Assembly (NCBI RefSeq): GCF_004337365.2
Contig: NZ_CP044016.1
Coordinates: 186,001 to 250,000, forward strand
DNA from: Rhizosphaericola mali
GTDB lineage: Bacteria; Bacteroidota; Bacteroidia; Chitinophagales; Chitinophagaceae
Length of the DNA stretch: 64,000 bases
Reading direction: 5' to 3'
Below, in pieces: positions 8,593-17,602 of the stretch (position 1 is the first letter of the stretch; each line of letters starts with the position of its first letter). The notes beneath the pieces were generated by a model, which saw nothing but the letters and a program-made list of their open reading frames with translations, was not told the DNA's origin and did no database searches. The position numbers and the translations under genes were made by a program.

Positions 8593-9363
8593 ATGAATCT
8601 CGAATTACAAAGACCTATTGCATTTATCGATTTAGAAACGACAGGAATCAATATCAGCCAAGATCGAATCGTGGAAATCGCGATCATCAAAATCATGCCT
8701 GATGGAGAGCAAATACAAAAACGCAAGTTTTTAAATCCAGAAATGCCCATTCCCAAAGCGTCTTCTGATATTCACGGTATTACGGATGAAATGGTCAAAG
8801 ATGCACCTACATTCAAACAAGTTGCGAATGAGGTGAAGCAATTTTTGCATAATTGTGATCTTGGAGGCTATAATAGCAACAAGTTTGATATTCCGATGTT
8901 GGTGGAGGAATTTTTACGTGTAGGCTTGGATTTTACACTAAAAGATACCAAGCTCGTAGATGCGCAAAAGATATTCTTCATGATGGAACCTCGTAATCTT
9001 ACTGCCGCATATAAATTTTATTGTGATAAAGAATTGGTCGGTGCACACGGCGCATTGGCAGATGTGATTGCGACCTGGGAAGTTTTGGATGCGCAAGTGG
9101 CTCGTTATCCCAATATTGGTACGACGTTGGACAGCATTCTGAAATTTACAGGAGAAGATGATACGGTAGATTTCGCGCGTAGAATGGTCAAACAAAAAGG
9201 TGTAGAAGTATTTAATTTTGGAAAATATAAAGGCCAAGCGGTTATGGATGTACTCAAAAAAGAGCCTCAATATTATGACTGGATGATGAAAAGTGATTTT
9301 CCATTAAACACTAAACAAAAATTAACTGAAATATATAATAGAGCGATATTGAATAAATTATAA
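8593..9363 (+). CDS. DnaQ-like 3'-5' exonuclease (DEDDh) with C-terminal DUF3820-like segment
   Basis: 256 residues. Residues 8-175 form an exonuclease domain with the DEDDh residues Asp13 and Glu15 (FIDLETTG), Asp99 (NSNKFDIPML), His152 and Asp157 (AHGALADV). Such domains remove nucleotides from DNA or RNA 3' ends. The C-terminus (about 205-250: FNFGKYKGQAV, then YYDWMM) matches the short DUF3820-type module often found on these proteins in Bacteroidota. It is not the DNA polymerase III epsilon subunit proper. The exact substrate is unknown. Single gene on the plus strand. Confidence 0.9.
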   Translation: MNLELQRPIAFIDLETTGINISQDRIVEIAIIKIMPDGEQIQKRKFLNPEMPIPKASSDIHGITDEMVKDAPTFKQVANEVKQFLHNCDLGGYNSNKFDIPMLVEEFLRVGLDFTLKDTKLVDAQKIFFMMEPRNLTAAYKFYCDKELVGAHGALADVIATWEVLDAQVARYPNIGTTLDSILKFTGEDDTVDFARRMVKQKGVEVFNFGKYKGQAVMDVLKKEPQYYDWMMKSDFPLNTKQKLTEIYNRAILNKL

Positions 9364-9413
9364 CATTTAGGTAAATATCTATCCATTATTTTTGCTACTT
9401 TAACTTTATACTT

Positions 9414-10157
9414 TTGGAGAAACTTGTAATAATTCCAACCTATAACGAAAAAGAAAACATAGAGGCTATAATCAAAGCCGTTTTTGATTTGGATAAAGGT
9501 TATCACGTTTTAATTATAGATGACGGTTCGCCCGACGGTACGGCTCAAATTGTAAAAGATTTGATGGCGAATGTTTATCCCAATATCTTATTCTTGGAAG
9601 AAAGAAAAGGGAAATTGGGTTTGGGTACGGCATATATTCATGGATTTAACTGGGCATTACAGCATAACTATGAATTTGTATTCGAAATGGATGCAGATTT
9701 TTCTCATGATCCTAAAGATTTGGAACGACTATATGATGCGTGCAAAAATCAAGGTGGGGATATGTCGATTGGTAGCCGTTATGTGCCAGGTGGAATGATT
9801 GAAAACTGGCCTTGGGATAGACATTTTTATTCCAAAGGGGGTGCTTTATATACCAGGATCATCACTAGGCTACCTGTAAAAGATCCTACAGCAGGATTCG
9901 TATGCTATACTAAAAAAGTGTTGTCCACGATTAATTTTGATGCAATTAATTTTGTCGGTTACGCTTTCCAAGTTGAAATGAAATTCGCTACATGGAAACT
10001 AGGATTCAAAATTATAGAAGTCCCGATTACATTTAGAGATCGAAAAGTCGGCGTAAGTAAAATGAATAAAGGAATCTTGAAAGAAGGTATTTGGGGCGTA
10101 CTCAAATTAGAATGGATGAGCTTATTCAAAAAATATAGTAAAAAGGTCGGAAATTAA
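9414..10157 (+). CDS. Polyprenol-monophosphomannose-synthase-like GT2 glycosyltransferase
   Basis: 247 residues, GT-A fold only, without the membrane-spanning extension of some homologues. Motifs: IIPTYNEKENIE near the N-terminus, IIDDGSPDGTA (nucleotide sugar binding), MDADFSHDP (DxD), GSRYVPGG and the C-terminal FRDRKVGVSKM. It probably transfers mannose or a related sugar from a nucleotide donor to a polyprenyl phosphate at the inner membrane, for use in glycoprotein or envelope glycan synthesis. The start is TTG at 9414. No ATG lies near the required N-terminus, and a TAnnTTTG-like octamer (9409-9416) overlaps the start codon. Confidence 0.88.
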   Translation: MEKLVIIPTYNEKENIEAIIKAVFDLDKGYHVLIIDDGSPDGTAQIVKDLMANVYPNILFLEERKGKLGLGTAYIHGFNWALQHNYEFVFEMDADFSHDPKDLERLYDACKNQGGDMSIGSRYVPGGMIENWPWDRHFYSKGGALYTRIITRLPVKDPTAGFVCYTKKVLSTINFDAINFVGYAFQVEMKFATWKLGFKIIEVPITFRDRKVGVSKMNKGILKEGIWGVLKLEWMSLFKKYSKKVGN

Positions 10158-10173
10158 TTTCCGACCTTTTTTT
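10141..10173. terminator. Perfect-palindrome bidirectional terminator
   Basis: A 30-bp perfect palindrome (10141-10170) followed by T residues on the plus side, with A residues on the left. It overlaps the last codons of the glycosyltransferase and ends five bases before the convergent transporter gene, so it serves both. Confidence 0.85.
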
Positions 10174-10174
10174 A

Positions 10175-11548
10175 TTAATGCATTATTGCTATTTGATCTT
10201 CTGGCTTTTTGGTTTCTTTGAAGAATATCATAAATAAAATAGCAAGTACTAAAGCGTATGCAGCAAAACAAATCCAGATTGAATGCCAATCTTTCATTTG
10301 CCATATACTACTCAGATCGCCATTGCCCAATATATTCAAATGATTTTCGGAAAGATAACTTTGAAATTTTGTGTTGGATGTATCTGTTTTGAGAAATGAC
10401 GCAAGATCGGATGCTTTTTGAAAATGTTTAGTAAAATACATATCGATGACTTTTCCGGAAACCAAACTTCCGAAAATTGCTCCAAACCCATTGGTCATCA
10501 TCATAAATAATCCTTGAGCAGAAGAACGTATTTTGGGTGTAGTTGAACTTTCAATAAACAAAGAACCAGAAATATTGAAAAAGTCAAATGCCATTCCATA
10601 GACAATACAAGACATGATGATCATCCAAAGTCCACTTGTCGGATTGCCGTATCCGAAAAATCCGAATCGTAAAACCCATGCTAATATGGAAATTAGCATT
10701 ACTTTTTTTATCCCAAATTTTTTCAAAAAGAAAGGAATTGCAAGGATAAATAAGGTCTCAGAAATCTGAGAAATGGACATGATAATCGTAGAATATTTGA
10801 CTACAAAACTATCTGCATAGCTTGGATAAGCGCTAAATTCGGATAAGAAGACATCGCCATAAGCATTGGTCAATTGCAATGCTGCTCCTAAAAACATCGA
10901 GAAAATGAAAAATAAAGCGATTTGTTTATTCGCAAACAATTTGAATGCCGTCAATCCTAAAGTTTCAGCCAAAGAGGATGATTTTTGAGCTTTATCAGGC
11001 TTACATGGTATCAAAGTAAATCCATAAATTCCTAATAAAAATGCTCCAGCAGAGGCAATATAAAATTGATTAACAGAAGCCTTACTGCCTGTTAAATTGG
11101 TCACCCACATAGCTGCAATAAATCCTACTGTACCCCATACCCTAATAGGAGGAAAAGTAGTAATAATATCGTAATTGTGCTTTTTTAAAATAGAGTAGGA
11201 GATCGAATATCCCAATGCAATTGTTGGCATGTAAAAACACATGGAAATTAACATGACCGCAAAGAACGCTCCTGGCGTTTGTACCTTAGTTAAATAAAAT
11301 AGGGAAATCGCGTAGAGTATATGTAAGATTCCATAAAGTTTCTCTGCATTCATCCATCTGTCCGCGATGATTCCGGTAAGCGTAGGCATAAATACGGACG
11401 CAATTCCCATTGTTCCAAATACAGCACCAAATTGTGTTCCGTCCCAATGTTTAGTTCCAAACCAATAGTTCGCAACGGTGATTAACCATGCTCCCCAAAC
11501 GAAAAATTGAAAAAAATGTAATACAATTAATCTATATTTTACCTGCAT
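10175..11548 (-). CDS. Nucleoside:H+ symporter-type MFS transporter
   Basis: 457 residues with about 12 membrane segments. The N-terminus (LIVLHFFQFFVWGAWLITV...YWFGTKHWDGTQFG) and the RVWGTVGFIAAMW segment near the fourth helix are typical of the NupG/XapB nucleoside symporter family. It probably imports nucleosides with protons across the inner membrane. There is a longer extracytoplasmic loop near the C-terminus (KTDTSNTKFQSYLSENHLN). It is the last gene of a minus-strand group, 44 bases after the flippase gene. No other nucleoside catabolism gene is adjacent. Confidence 0.85.
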   Translation of the reverse strand: MQVKYRLIVLHFFQFFVWGAWLITVANYWFGTKHWDGTQFGAVFGTMGIASVFMPTLTGIIADRWMNAEKLYGILHILYAISLFYLTKVQTPGAFFAVMLISMCFYMPTIALGYSISYSILKKHNYDIITTFPPIRVWGTVGFIAAMWVTNLTGSKASVNQFYIASAGAFLLGIYGFTLIPCKPDKAQKSSSLAETLGLTAFKLFANKQIALFFIFSMFLGAALQLTNAYGDVFLSEFSAYPSYADSFVVKYSTIIMSISQISETLFILAIPFFLKKFGIKKVMLISILAWVLRFGFFGYGNPTSGLWMIIMSCIVYGMAFDFFNISGSLFIESSTTPKIRSSAQGLFMMMTNGFGAIFGSLVSGKVIDMYFTKHFQKASDLASFLKTDTSNTKFQSYLSENHLNILGNGDLSSIWQMKDWHSIWICFAAYALVLAILFMIFFKETKKPEDQIAIMH

Positions 11549-11592
11549 AATTTAAAGCATTAATGTTAGTAGTTTTAATATATAGGTTTGAT

Positions 11593-13098
11593 TTAAAATT
11601 CTCTATTTTTTATTAATCTGTTCATAATTTTAGAAACAAACATACGATACATATCAGTAATATCTGCCGATACATTAAAATACAAAATACTGCCTCCAAA
11701 TAGCAATAAGAAGATACTAGATCTAACAAGTGTATCTACATATATATTATCTAAAAAGGGAAAATAATATGCGGGTAATATGCAAATAATACCTAACAGT
11801 AACGCGACAAGCGTTTTTTTACTAAATGGTTGTAATCTAAATAAACGCCAATTATAGATAAATCGTACAAAATTAAATGCGGTCAATAATAATCCGGCAC
11901 CGAGAGCAGCTCCGATATTACCCCAATGCTTGATAAAAATATAATTGATAGGAATGGATAAAATCACAAATATAGAACTTGTGAAAAAATCAATTTTCCA
12001 ATGTTTTGAAAAACCTAAAATCTGTTGGTTCATTCCCATTCCCATATCCAAAATCTTAGCAATGCCGGAAATCAATACGATGACTTTCATTTTTTCGTAC
12101 GATGGACCTTCAAATCGAATCAAATTATTCATATTGGGATACAAAAGTCCAAATATGCCGATACCTAATATCAATAAAGTCAATGCACTTTTTTGATATA
12201 TATCGCGCAATTTGCCCATGTTGTTGTCTTTCCATCCCTCGGAAATTAGCGCAGAAGAAATGCCCAACATGGCTCTTTGAGGTACTTCCATTAAGGCGAT
12301 GAGATTCGTTGCCAAAGTATATACACCGACTTCTGTCAAGCCGTTAATGCTGGCAATCATGATACCGTCCAAGGTTTTTGGCAAAACGCCAATCAATACG
12401 CCGGATAAGTGAAAGGAAGTGAAAATGAGAATCTTTTTATACAGACGTCTTGTTACTTTGCTGATTTTAAAGCATAATTTGATCGTTCCATCTTTGATCA
12501 AAATAAATAATGCGATCGCGACGCTGGGTACATAAATAATGCTATATAATGCAAAGAAAGTATCTAATGATATTTTTTTAAAAAGAAATAAAACAATTAA
12601 AATGGTGGTCGCTAAGCGAAATGGAATTTCTCGTAAAAAATTGGAAACCACCGTTTTATGTATTACCCAGCAGAAACCTTCCATGACGGCAAATGCCGCA
12701 AAAACCAAAGTGAAAGGAATGGTATAATAGTAATATTTGATAAATAGGGCAGAGTTATGTCCAAATTTTCGCGCCATGAATTCTTTGAAAATCAAACACG
12801 CCGCGGTGAATAAAATGCATCCAAATGCAAATACGCCGAGTACCAAAGTTGGGAGATCATTTTCCTCAGGTTTAAGATGAGATTTGTACAAAGGAAAAAA
12901 TTTCATCAACGTGGATAAACCGCCCAAGGTCAAGAATGGTGCAAATAATGAGGCAAAATCAAAATACAATCTAGTCAAGCCCAATTCTTGTGGTGTAAAA
13001 AATTTGGGTAATAGGATCATCGTATTAATCGCTCCGATAATAAAGCCTATATAAATTATAATACTAGAAAATAAACTTTGCTTTCGGACAATCCCCAT
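11593..13098 (-). CDS. Polysaccharide flippase-like membrane protein (MATE/Wzx type)
   Basis: 501 residues, with 12-14 predicted membrane helices. The pattern (IIYIGFIIGAINTMILLPKFFTPQELGLTRL at the start, PKTLDGIMIASINGLTEVGVYTLATNL in the middle) is that of oligosaccharide flippases of the Polysacc_synt family. These move lipid-linked glycans across the inner membrane. It follows the deacetylase-like gene by 31 bases, so the two may act in the same envelope-glycan process. Substrate unknown. Confidence 0.82.
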   Translation of the reverse strand: MGIVRKQSLFSSIIIYIGFIIGAINTMILLPKFFTPQELGLTRLYFDFASLFAPFLTLGGLSTLMKFFPLYKSHLKPEENDLPTLVLGVFAFGCILFTAACLIFKEFMARKFGHNSALFIKYYYYTIPFTLVFAAFAVMEGFCWVIHKTVVSNFLREIPFRLATTILIVLFLFKKISLDTFFALYSIIYVPSVAIALFILIKDGTIKLCFKISKVTRRLYKKILIFTSFHLSGVLIGVLPKTLDGIMIASINGLTEVGVYTLATNLIALMEVPQRAMLGISSALISEGWKDNNMGKLRDIYQKSALTLLILGIGIFGLLYPNMNNLIRFEGPSYEKMKVIVLISGIAKILDMGMGMNQQILGFSKHWKIDFFTSSIFVILSIPINYIFIKHWGNIGAALGAGLLLTAFNFVRFIYNWRLFRLQPFSKKTLVALLLGIICILPAYYFPFLDNIYVDTLVRSSIFLLLFGGSILYFNVSADITDMYRMFVSKIMNRLIKNREF

Positions 13099-13129
13099 TA
13101 TTCATTTTGATTTGAAGGCGTAAAAATAG

Positions 13130-14437
13130 TTAATCTTTTATCGAATTATTGTTTTCTTTCTGTTGCATTTCTTTCCAAAATTGTAGAATTGCCTGTCGAT
13201 ATTCTACAAAAGGTACTTGTTCGGATAAGAAATTGTTATGCATAATACTGATGAGATTTCCTCCAAATTTCTGAATGAGAGACCAATAATTTCTAAATTC
13301 CTCCAACATTTCTGATGCAGAGAAATGTTGTTCATAAAAAGAATTGGCATCCATGAAACAGAAGGGAAATATTTTTAAAGGAGTTATTTCGTTTTTTGTC
13401 AAATCAAACCAGTAAAATGGATAGGCTGTCGAAGCTCGAAATCCATTTCTGCTACCATAACCCATCGAAAAATCTTCTTGGATATGCAACTCAATAAGTT
13501 GTTGATATTTTTCGGGTAAAAGCATTCTGATGTAATGTTGCCGACTTTTGGAAATAGGTTGCTCAATGATGGATTCTAGATATTGTTTTTCCCAAATAAA
13601 TTCATTCTTATCGTCTCCGCTATGCCAACTAGGATGCATTCCCACTGGATATGTGGCGTTTATTTTTCGAATGAGATTTTGTAAAATGGCTTTTTTGGGT
13701 AAAATATTTTTGTCGTAACCTTGTATTTTTCTTGCAATTGGGAAAAAGAAAATAGCGGTGCTATTTAACTTTTTTAATTCACCTTCTATTAGTATGTAAG
13801 TATCAAACGGATCTTGTTCTCTTCTGAAAAGAACTGAAATACGGCTTTTTACTTGGTTCAAATTTTTATTCAGTAAATCTTTCAAACCACCGCCAATATT
13901 CCTAAAAAATGATTTTCCTTGATAAGAATATGCAACATCGATGTCAAATGTAGGAATATATTTTGCTTCGATTTTTGGAAAAATGATCTGTGGAAATATC
14001 GAATGAATTTTATCCTGCAATGCTTTTCTCCAAATATCAATGAGTGGTAATTCGAGAAAATTATTCTGAAATGCCAAACTATTCTCCACTGCATATCTAC
14101 CATATTCATCTTTTTGAAAGGGTAAATATTCTTCGTAACGACTTAAAAGATAAAATGTAGCAGCAAAAATATCAAAACCGAGATCGCTTTCATTTTGGAA
14201 AAAAATAGGAGTAGTGTCTTTTGTTATTTGAATTTCTTGAGGAGCTATATCCTCCGCTTCTAACAATCCTTGTGGTTGTATCCAAACGACATCAAGATGA
14301 TCAGGTTTGTTATTACTATAAAAAATATGAGCTTCTGTTAATTGATCAGTGATGTGTACATCTTTTCCCAACAAAAATGCAACTATATATTGCAATCTCG
14401 TGGTGATTTTTTCTGTGTAACATATGACCTGTACCAT
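13130..14437 (-). CDS. Polysaccharide-deacetylase-like protein
   Basis: 435 residues from the ATG at 14437 (MVQVICYTEK). A longer in-frame extension to 14512 would overlap the upstream gene and is not favoured. The middle and C-terminal parts resemble NodB-fold polysaccharide deacetylases common in Bacteroidota: TFDIDVAYSYQGK (the DxD of the metal site), the ATYPVGMHPSWHSGDD segment with His, and GYGSRNGFRASTAYPFYWFD near the end. The N-terminal 150 residues are a family-specific leader domain. It probably modifies an exported or membrane-linked glycan. No signal peptide is visible, so the site of action is uncertain. Located between the Cys-rich gene and the flippase. Confidence 0.75.
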   Translation of the reverse strand: MVQVICYTEKITTRLQYIVAFLLGKDVHITDQLTEAHIFYSNNKPDHLDVVWIQPQGLLEAEDIAPQEIQITKDTTPIFFQNESDLGFDIFAATFYLLSRYEEYLPFQKDEYGRYAVENSLAFQNNFLELPLIDIWRKALQDKIHSIFPQIIFPKIEAKYIPTFDIDVAYSYQGKSFFRNIGGGLKDLLNKNLNQVKSRISVLFRREQDPFDTYILIEGELKKLNSTAIFFFPIARKIQGYDKNILPKKAILQNLIRKINATYPVGMHPSWHSGDDKNEFIWEKQYLESIIEQPISKSRQHYIRMLLPEKYQQLIELHIQEDFSMGYGSRNGFRASTAYPFYWFDLTKNEITPLKIFPFCFMDANSFYEQHFSASEMLEEFRNYWSLIQKFGGNLISIMHNNFLSEQVPFVEYRQAILQFWKEMQQKENNNSIKD

Positions 14438-14463
14438 GTTACGAAAGTAAGGATTCGCAAGGA

Positions 14464-14811
14464 TTATTTTGCATTTCCATAGGGACAATGTCGACAACCA
14501 TTGGCACAGCAATAGCCACGCTGTATGTGGTAAAATTCTTTGAATACGAAAAAGTCTCCTTCTTTATAGTAATGTATTCCTTCCATTAACTCTTCTGCCG
14601 AATCTGGAAAATTGGAATTTTGCGTTTGTGTAACTAAATTATTGATTTCATTCAAACACGCTGGACAAAGACAATCATAGTTTGTTTTAGATAAATACTC
14701 TAATGTAGTTTGTTGCAAGTGAATCGTGCGGCATCCACAATTGGAAATGTCATTGGCATTACAAAAGAATGTTTTTTGACATCTTGGACATATCTTATTC
14801 GAAGAAATCAT
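14464..14811 (-). CDS. Cys-rich CWC plus DUF5522 protein
   Basis: 115 residues from the ATG at 14811. A start at 14841 is rejected because the extra ten codons come from the metE terminator hairpin. The N-terminal half has the cysteine pattern of the CWC family (ICPRCQKTFFCNAND...CGC...CLCPAC), likely a zinc site. The C-terminus ends in YCCANGCRHCPYG, the DUF5522 signature. In other Bacteroidota these are often separate small proteins. Here they are joined. Function unknown; a metal-binding structural role is the safest guess. The next gene starts 26 bases downstream. Confidence 0.8.
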   Translation of the reverse strand: MISSNKICPRCQKTFFCNANDISNCGCRTIHLQQTTLEYLSKTNYDCLCPACLNEINNLVTQTQNSNFPDSAEELMEGIHYYKEGDFFVFKEFYHIQRGYCCANGCRHCPYGNAK

Positions 14812-14826
14812 CAAGTGCGAAAATAA

Positions 14827-14856
14827 AACATCCCTTCTCAAATAAGAAGGGATGTT
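14827..14856 (-). terminator. Terminator of metE
   Basis: A 12-bp perfect stem (14827-14838 with 14845-14856) with a six-base loop, followed on the minus strand by a T-rich tail. It lies 20 bases after the metE stop codon. Confidence 0.85.
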
Positions 14857-14876
14857 ACTATAAAATTTAATTCAAA

Positions 14877-17207
14877 CTAAATATTTGCTTCAATGGGTAC
14901 TTGTGTACGCATAAGTCTTGCGGCTTGTACCATTTCGATCAATGCTTTTTTAGTTTCGTCCCATTTTCTAGTTTTCAAACCACAGTCTGGATTTACCCAA
15001 AGATTTTCGGTTGGAATAACTTTTTGAGCTTTTTTCAACAAATCAACCATTTCCTCTTCACTTGGTACGCGTGGAGAGTGAATATCGTACACGCCCGGTC
15101 CGATCTCATTTGGATAGTTGAAATCGGCAAATGCATCCAATAATTCCATTTGAGAACGAGAGCATTCAATCGTAATCACGTCCGCATCCATCGCAGCGAT
15201 GGAATCAATGATGTCGTTAAATTCGGAATAGCACATGTGCGTATGTATCTGCGTTGCGTCTTCCACAGAACTTGCAGAAATTTTAAATGCATTCACAGCC
15301 CATTGCAAATAAGTCGCCCAATTTTCTTTTCGTAAAGGTAGGCCTTCACGTATGGCAGGCTCATCAATTTGGATAACTTTAATACCTGCTTTTTCCAAAT
15401 CACTTACTTCGTCTCTGATTGCTAATGCAATTTGGTTACAAGTTTCAGATCTTGGTTGGTCATTTCTGACAAAGCTCCATTGCAATATAGTCACAGGCCC
15501 CGTCAACATACCTTTCACCCATTTCTTAGTCAAAGATTGTGCGTACGAACTCCAATAAACCGTCATAGGATTGGGACGATAGACATCCCCGAAAACGATG
15601 GGTGGTTTTACACAACGGCTGCCATAACTTTGTACCCAACCATTTTGGGTAAATGCAAAACCAGATAATTGCTCTCCAAAATATTCTACCATGTCATTAC
15701 GTTCAAATTCCCCATGCACCAATACATCCAAGCCAATTGTTTCTTGCCATTTAATCGTCTTTTCTGTTTCTGATTTTAATAAAAGATCATATAGTTCAGA
15801 TGTAATTTCATGCTTTTTATATTGTGAACGCCAGTTTCTAATCTCTTTAGTCTGTGGAAATGAACCAATTGTTGTCGTTGGGAATAAAGGTAACTTCAAA
15901 ATATTTTCCTGAACTTTTCTTCTTTTTTCAAACGGATTTTTTCTAGTGGAAAAAGAGGCGTCAATGGCTTTGATTCGTTCTTTGACGGCAGGATTGTGAA
16001 TCAAAGACGAGGTTTTTTTATTGGAAATGGCTAATTTATTTGCTTCAAATTTTTCCAAAATAGGGGCATCTTTTGATCCTGTTGCTAAAGCTTTTAAAGT
16101 TGCTATTTCATCAATTTTTTGTTTTGCAAAAGCTAACCATTGCTTGATGTCTGCGGTCAAACTCGTACTTTCTTTTTCCAAATCTAAATCACAAGGACTA
16201 TGTAAAAGAGAGCAAGACGGTCCTACTAAAATTCTCTCTTCCCCGATTACAGCCTTTGCTTTATCAATAAAAGTTAACGAATGTTCAAAATCATTTTTCC
16301 AGATATTGCGACCATCTACAATTCCAAGTGAAAGATTCAATTTTTTATCCTTAATGTTTGTCGCAAGGATATCGTCCAGTTGCGCCGGACAACGCACTAA
16401 GTCCAAGTGTAAAGTTTGGATAGGTAATTCCAAAACTGTAGAAAGATTGTCTCCATAGCACTCAAAATAACTTGCCAAAATGATATGCAAATGTGGAAAT
16501 TTCGCATGTATAGTTTGGTAAGTTTTGGTAAATGCGGCTCTTTCTTTGTCAGTTAAATTCAAAGACAAACAAGGCTCATCAAGTTGAATGTAGTGGGCAT
16601 TGTTTTCATCCAAAACTTTTAATAGTTCCAAATATGCCGGTAACAAATTGCTCAATAAATCCAAACGATGAAAACCTTCTTCTTTTTCTTTTCCCAATAA
16701 TAAATAGGAAATCGGTCCTAATAAAACCACTTTTGGATTTTCAACTATAGATTTCGCTTCTATAAATTCGTTGAGTGGTTTTTTGGAGTATAAACTAAAC
16801 TTTTGATTCGCTTTAAATTCAGGTACAATATAATGATAGTTAGTGTCAAACCATTTGGTCATTTCCATTGCAGTAATATCGTGCTCGTCTTTTTGATAAC
16901 CACGTGCCATGGCAAATAACAAATCAATATCACATAATTGTTTTTGCTGCATCAATCCATGAAAACGATCCGGAATAGCGCCAAACAATAAACTCATGTC
17001 TAATGTCTGATCATAATAGGAAAAGTCATTGCACGGAATCAAATCGATACCTGCATTTTTTTGTAATTCCCAATTGTGTCGGCGTATTTCTTTTGCCGTT
17101 TGTACTAAGTCATTCAACGCTGTTTTCCCTGACCAGTAAGCTTCTTCTGCTTTTTTCAATTCTCTGTGGTTACCAATCCTCGGATAACCTAAATTGTGTG
17201 TACGCAT
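14877..17207 (-). CDS. metE: Cobalamin-independent methionine synthase
   Basis: 776 residues, full length. It transfers a methyl group from 5-methyltetrahydropteroyl-tri-glutamate to homocysteine, without vitamin B12. The N-terminal half starts with NLGYPRIGNHRELKKA. The C-terminal half carries the zinc ligands in HTHMCYS, the Glu and Cys region VITIECSRSQ, and NPDCGLKTRKW. FPTTTIGSFPQTKEIR opens the catalytic domain. It is preceded by a cobalamin riboswitch, so it is expected to be switched off when B12 is available and a B12-dependent MetH can work. Monocistronic, with its own terminator. Confidence 0.97.
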   Translation of the reverse strand: MRTHNLGYPRIGNHRELKKAEEAYWSGKTALNDLVQTAKEIRRHNWELQKNAGIDLIPCNDFSYYDQTLDMSLLFGAIPDRFHGLMQQKQLCDIDLLFAMARGYQKDEHDITAMEMTKWFDTNYHYIVPEFKANQKFSLYSKKPLNEFIEAKSIVENPKVVLLGPISYLLLGKEKEEGFHRLDLLSNLLPAYLELLKVLDENNAHYIQLDEPCLSLNLTDKERAAFTKTYQTIHAKFPHLHIILASYFECYGDNLSTVLELPIQTLHLDLVRCPAQLDDILATNIKDKKLNLSLGIVDGRNIWKNDFEHSLTFIDKAKAVIGEERILVGPSCSLLHSPCDLDLEKESTSLTADIKQWLAFAKQKIDEIATLKALATGSKDAPILEKFEANKLAISNKKTSSLIHNPAVKERIKAIDASFSTRKNPFEKRRKVQENILKLPLFPTTTIGSFPQTKEIRNWRSQYKKHEITSELYDLLLKSETEKTIKWQETIGLDVLVHGEFERNDMVEYFGEQLSGFAFTQNGWVQSYGSRCVKPPIVFGDVYRPNPMTVYWSSYAQSLTKKWVKGMLTGPVTILQWSFVRNDQPRSETCNQIALAIRDEVSDLEKAGIKVIQIDEPAIREGLPLRKENWATYLQWAVNAFKISASSVEDATQIHTHMCYSEFNDIIDSIAAMDADVITIECSRSQMELLDAFADFNYPNEIGPGVYDIHSPRVPSEEEMVDLLKKAQKVIPTENLWVNPDCGLKTRKWDETKKALIEMVQAARLMRTQVPIEANI

Positions 17208-17257
17208 TTTTTCTAAATTAAATTGAAAGGATGGAATTTTTATCTATAAAAATTCTA

Positions 17258-17392
17258 GTAGGCAGGTCTCCTGGCTTATTAGAAATGTCATCGGTCTTCC
17301 CGCAAATCTGCAGTGACACACATGGAGGACATTCGTTTCTCTAATTGACAGTTGCGGGACAGCTTGCGATTTGCACACAATTCCCTTTTAAA
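17258..17392 (-). ncRNA. Cobalamin riboswitch in the metE leader
   Basis: Read on the minus strand, the region contains in order: AAAGGGAA near 17388-17381, a CCCGCAACTGT core segment, CACTGCAG, GCGGGAAGACCGATGA, and the B12 box AAGCCAGGAGACCTGCC at about 17276-17260. These are the conserved blocks of AdoCbl-type riboswitches. It ends about 50 bases before the metE ATG, so it most likely controls translation or termination of metE. Boundaries are approximate. Confidence 0.95.
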
Positions 17393-17451
17393 TTTCTATT
17401 AAGAAATACCTAAGATTTATCCTTGTTGTAAATAAAAGAACTGTATAAATG

Positions 17452-17482
17452 CAAAAATAAAGATTATTGATATTGTTTTAAA
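17452..17482 (-). promoter_or_regulatory. Promoter of the riboswitch-metE transcript
   Basis: On the minus strand TTTA (17482-17479), 19 bases, then TATTTTTG (17459-17452): three of four at -33 and an exact TAnnTTTG at -7. Transcription would start near 17448, giving a leader of about 240 bases that contains the whole riboswitch. Confidence 0.5.
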
Positions 17483-17548
17483 TTTATAATGTAGATAAAA
17501 AATCTTTATTTTATTTTTAAAAAGAATATAATTCTGTGTTCTTTCTTC

Positions 17549-17579
17549 TTTGTGCTAGGCATTAAAACTTGTAATTTTG
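17549..17579 (+). promoter_or_regulatory. Consensus Bacteroidota promoter of the GAF / HD-effector / phosphoesterase operon
   Basis: TTTG at 17549-17552, exactly 19 bases, then TAATTTTG at 17572-17579. This is a full match to the Bacteroidota housekeeping promoter (TTTG-N19-TAnnTTTG). A good AAGGAG (17591-17596) precedes the ATG at 17603. Confidence 0.75.
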
Positions 17580-17602
17580 TTAAAAATAGAAAGGAGTAGA
17601 TT

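Noticed and set aside
9409-9416. TAnnTTTG octamer as the promoter of the polyprenol-mannose-synthase-like gene
   Set aside because: It overlaps the TTG start codon, and the protein cannot begin further downstream because the IIPTYNE motif is needed.
14438-14512. N-terminal extension of the deacetylase-like protein
   Set aside because: It would overlap the upstream Cys-rich gene, and the normal N-terminus begins at 14437.
14812-14841. N-terminal extension of the CWC/DUF5522 protein
   Set aside because: The extra ten codons are made from the metE terminator hairpin, so the ATG at 14811 is preferred.
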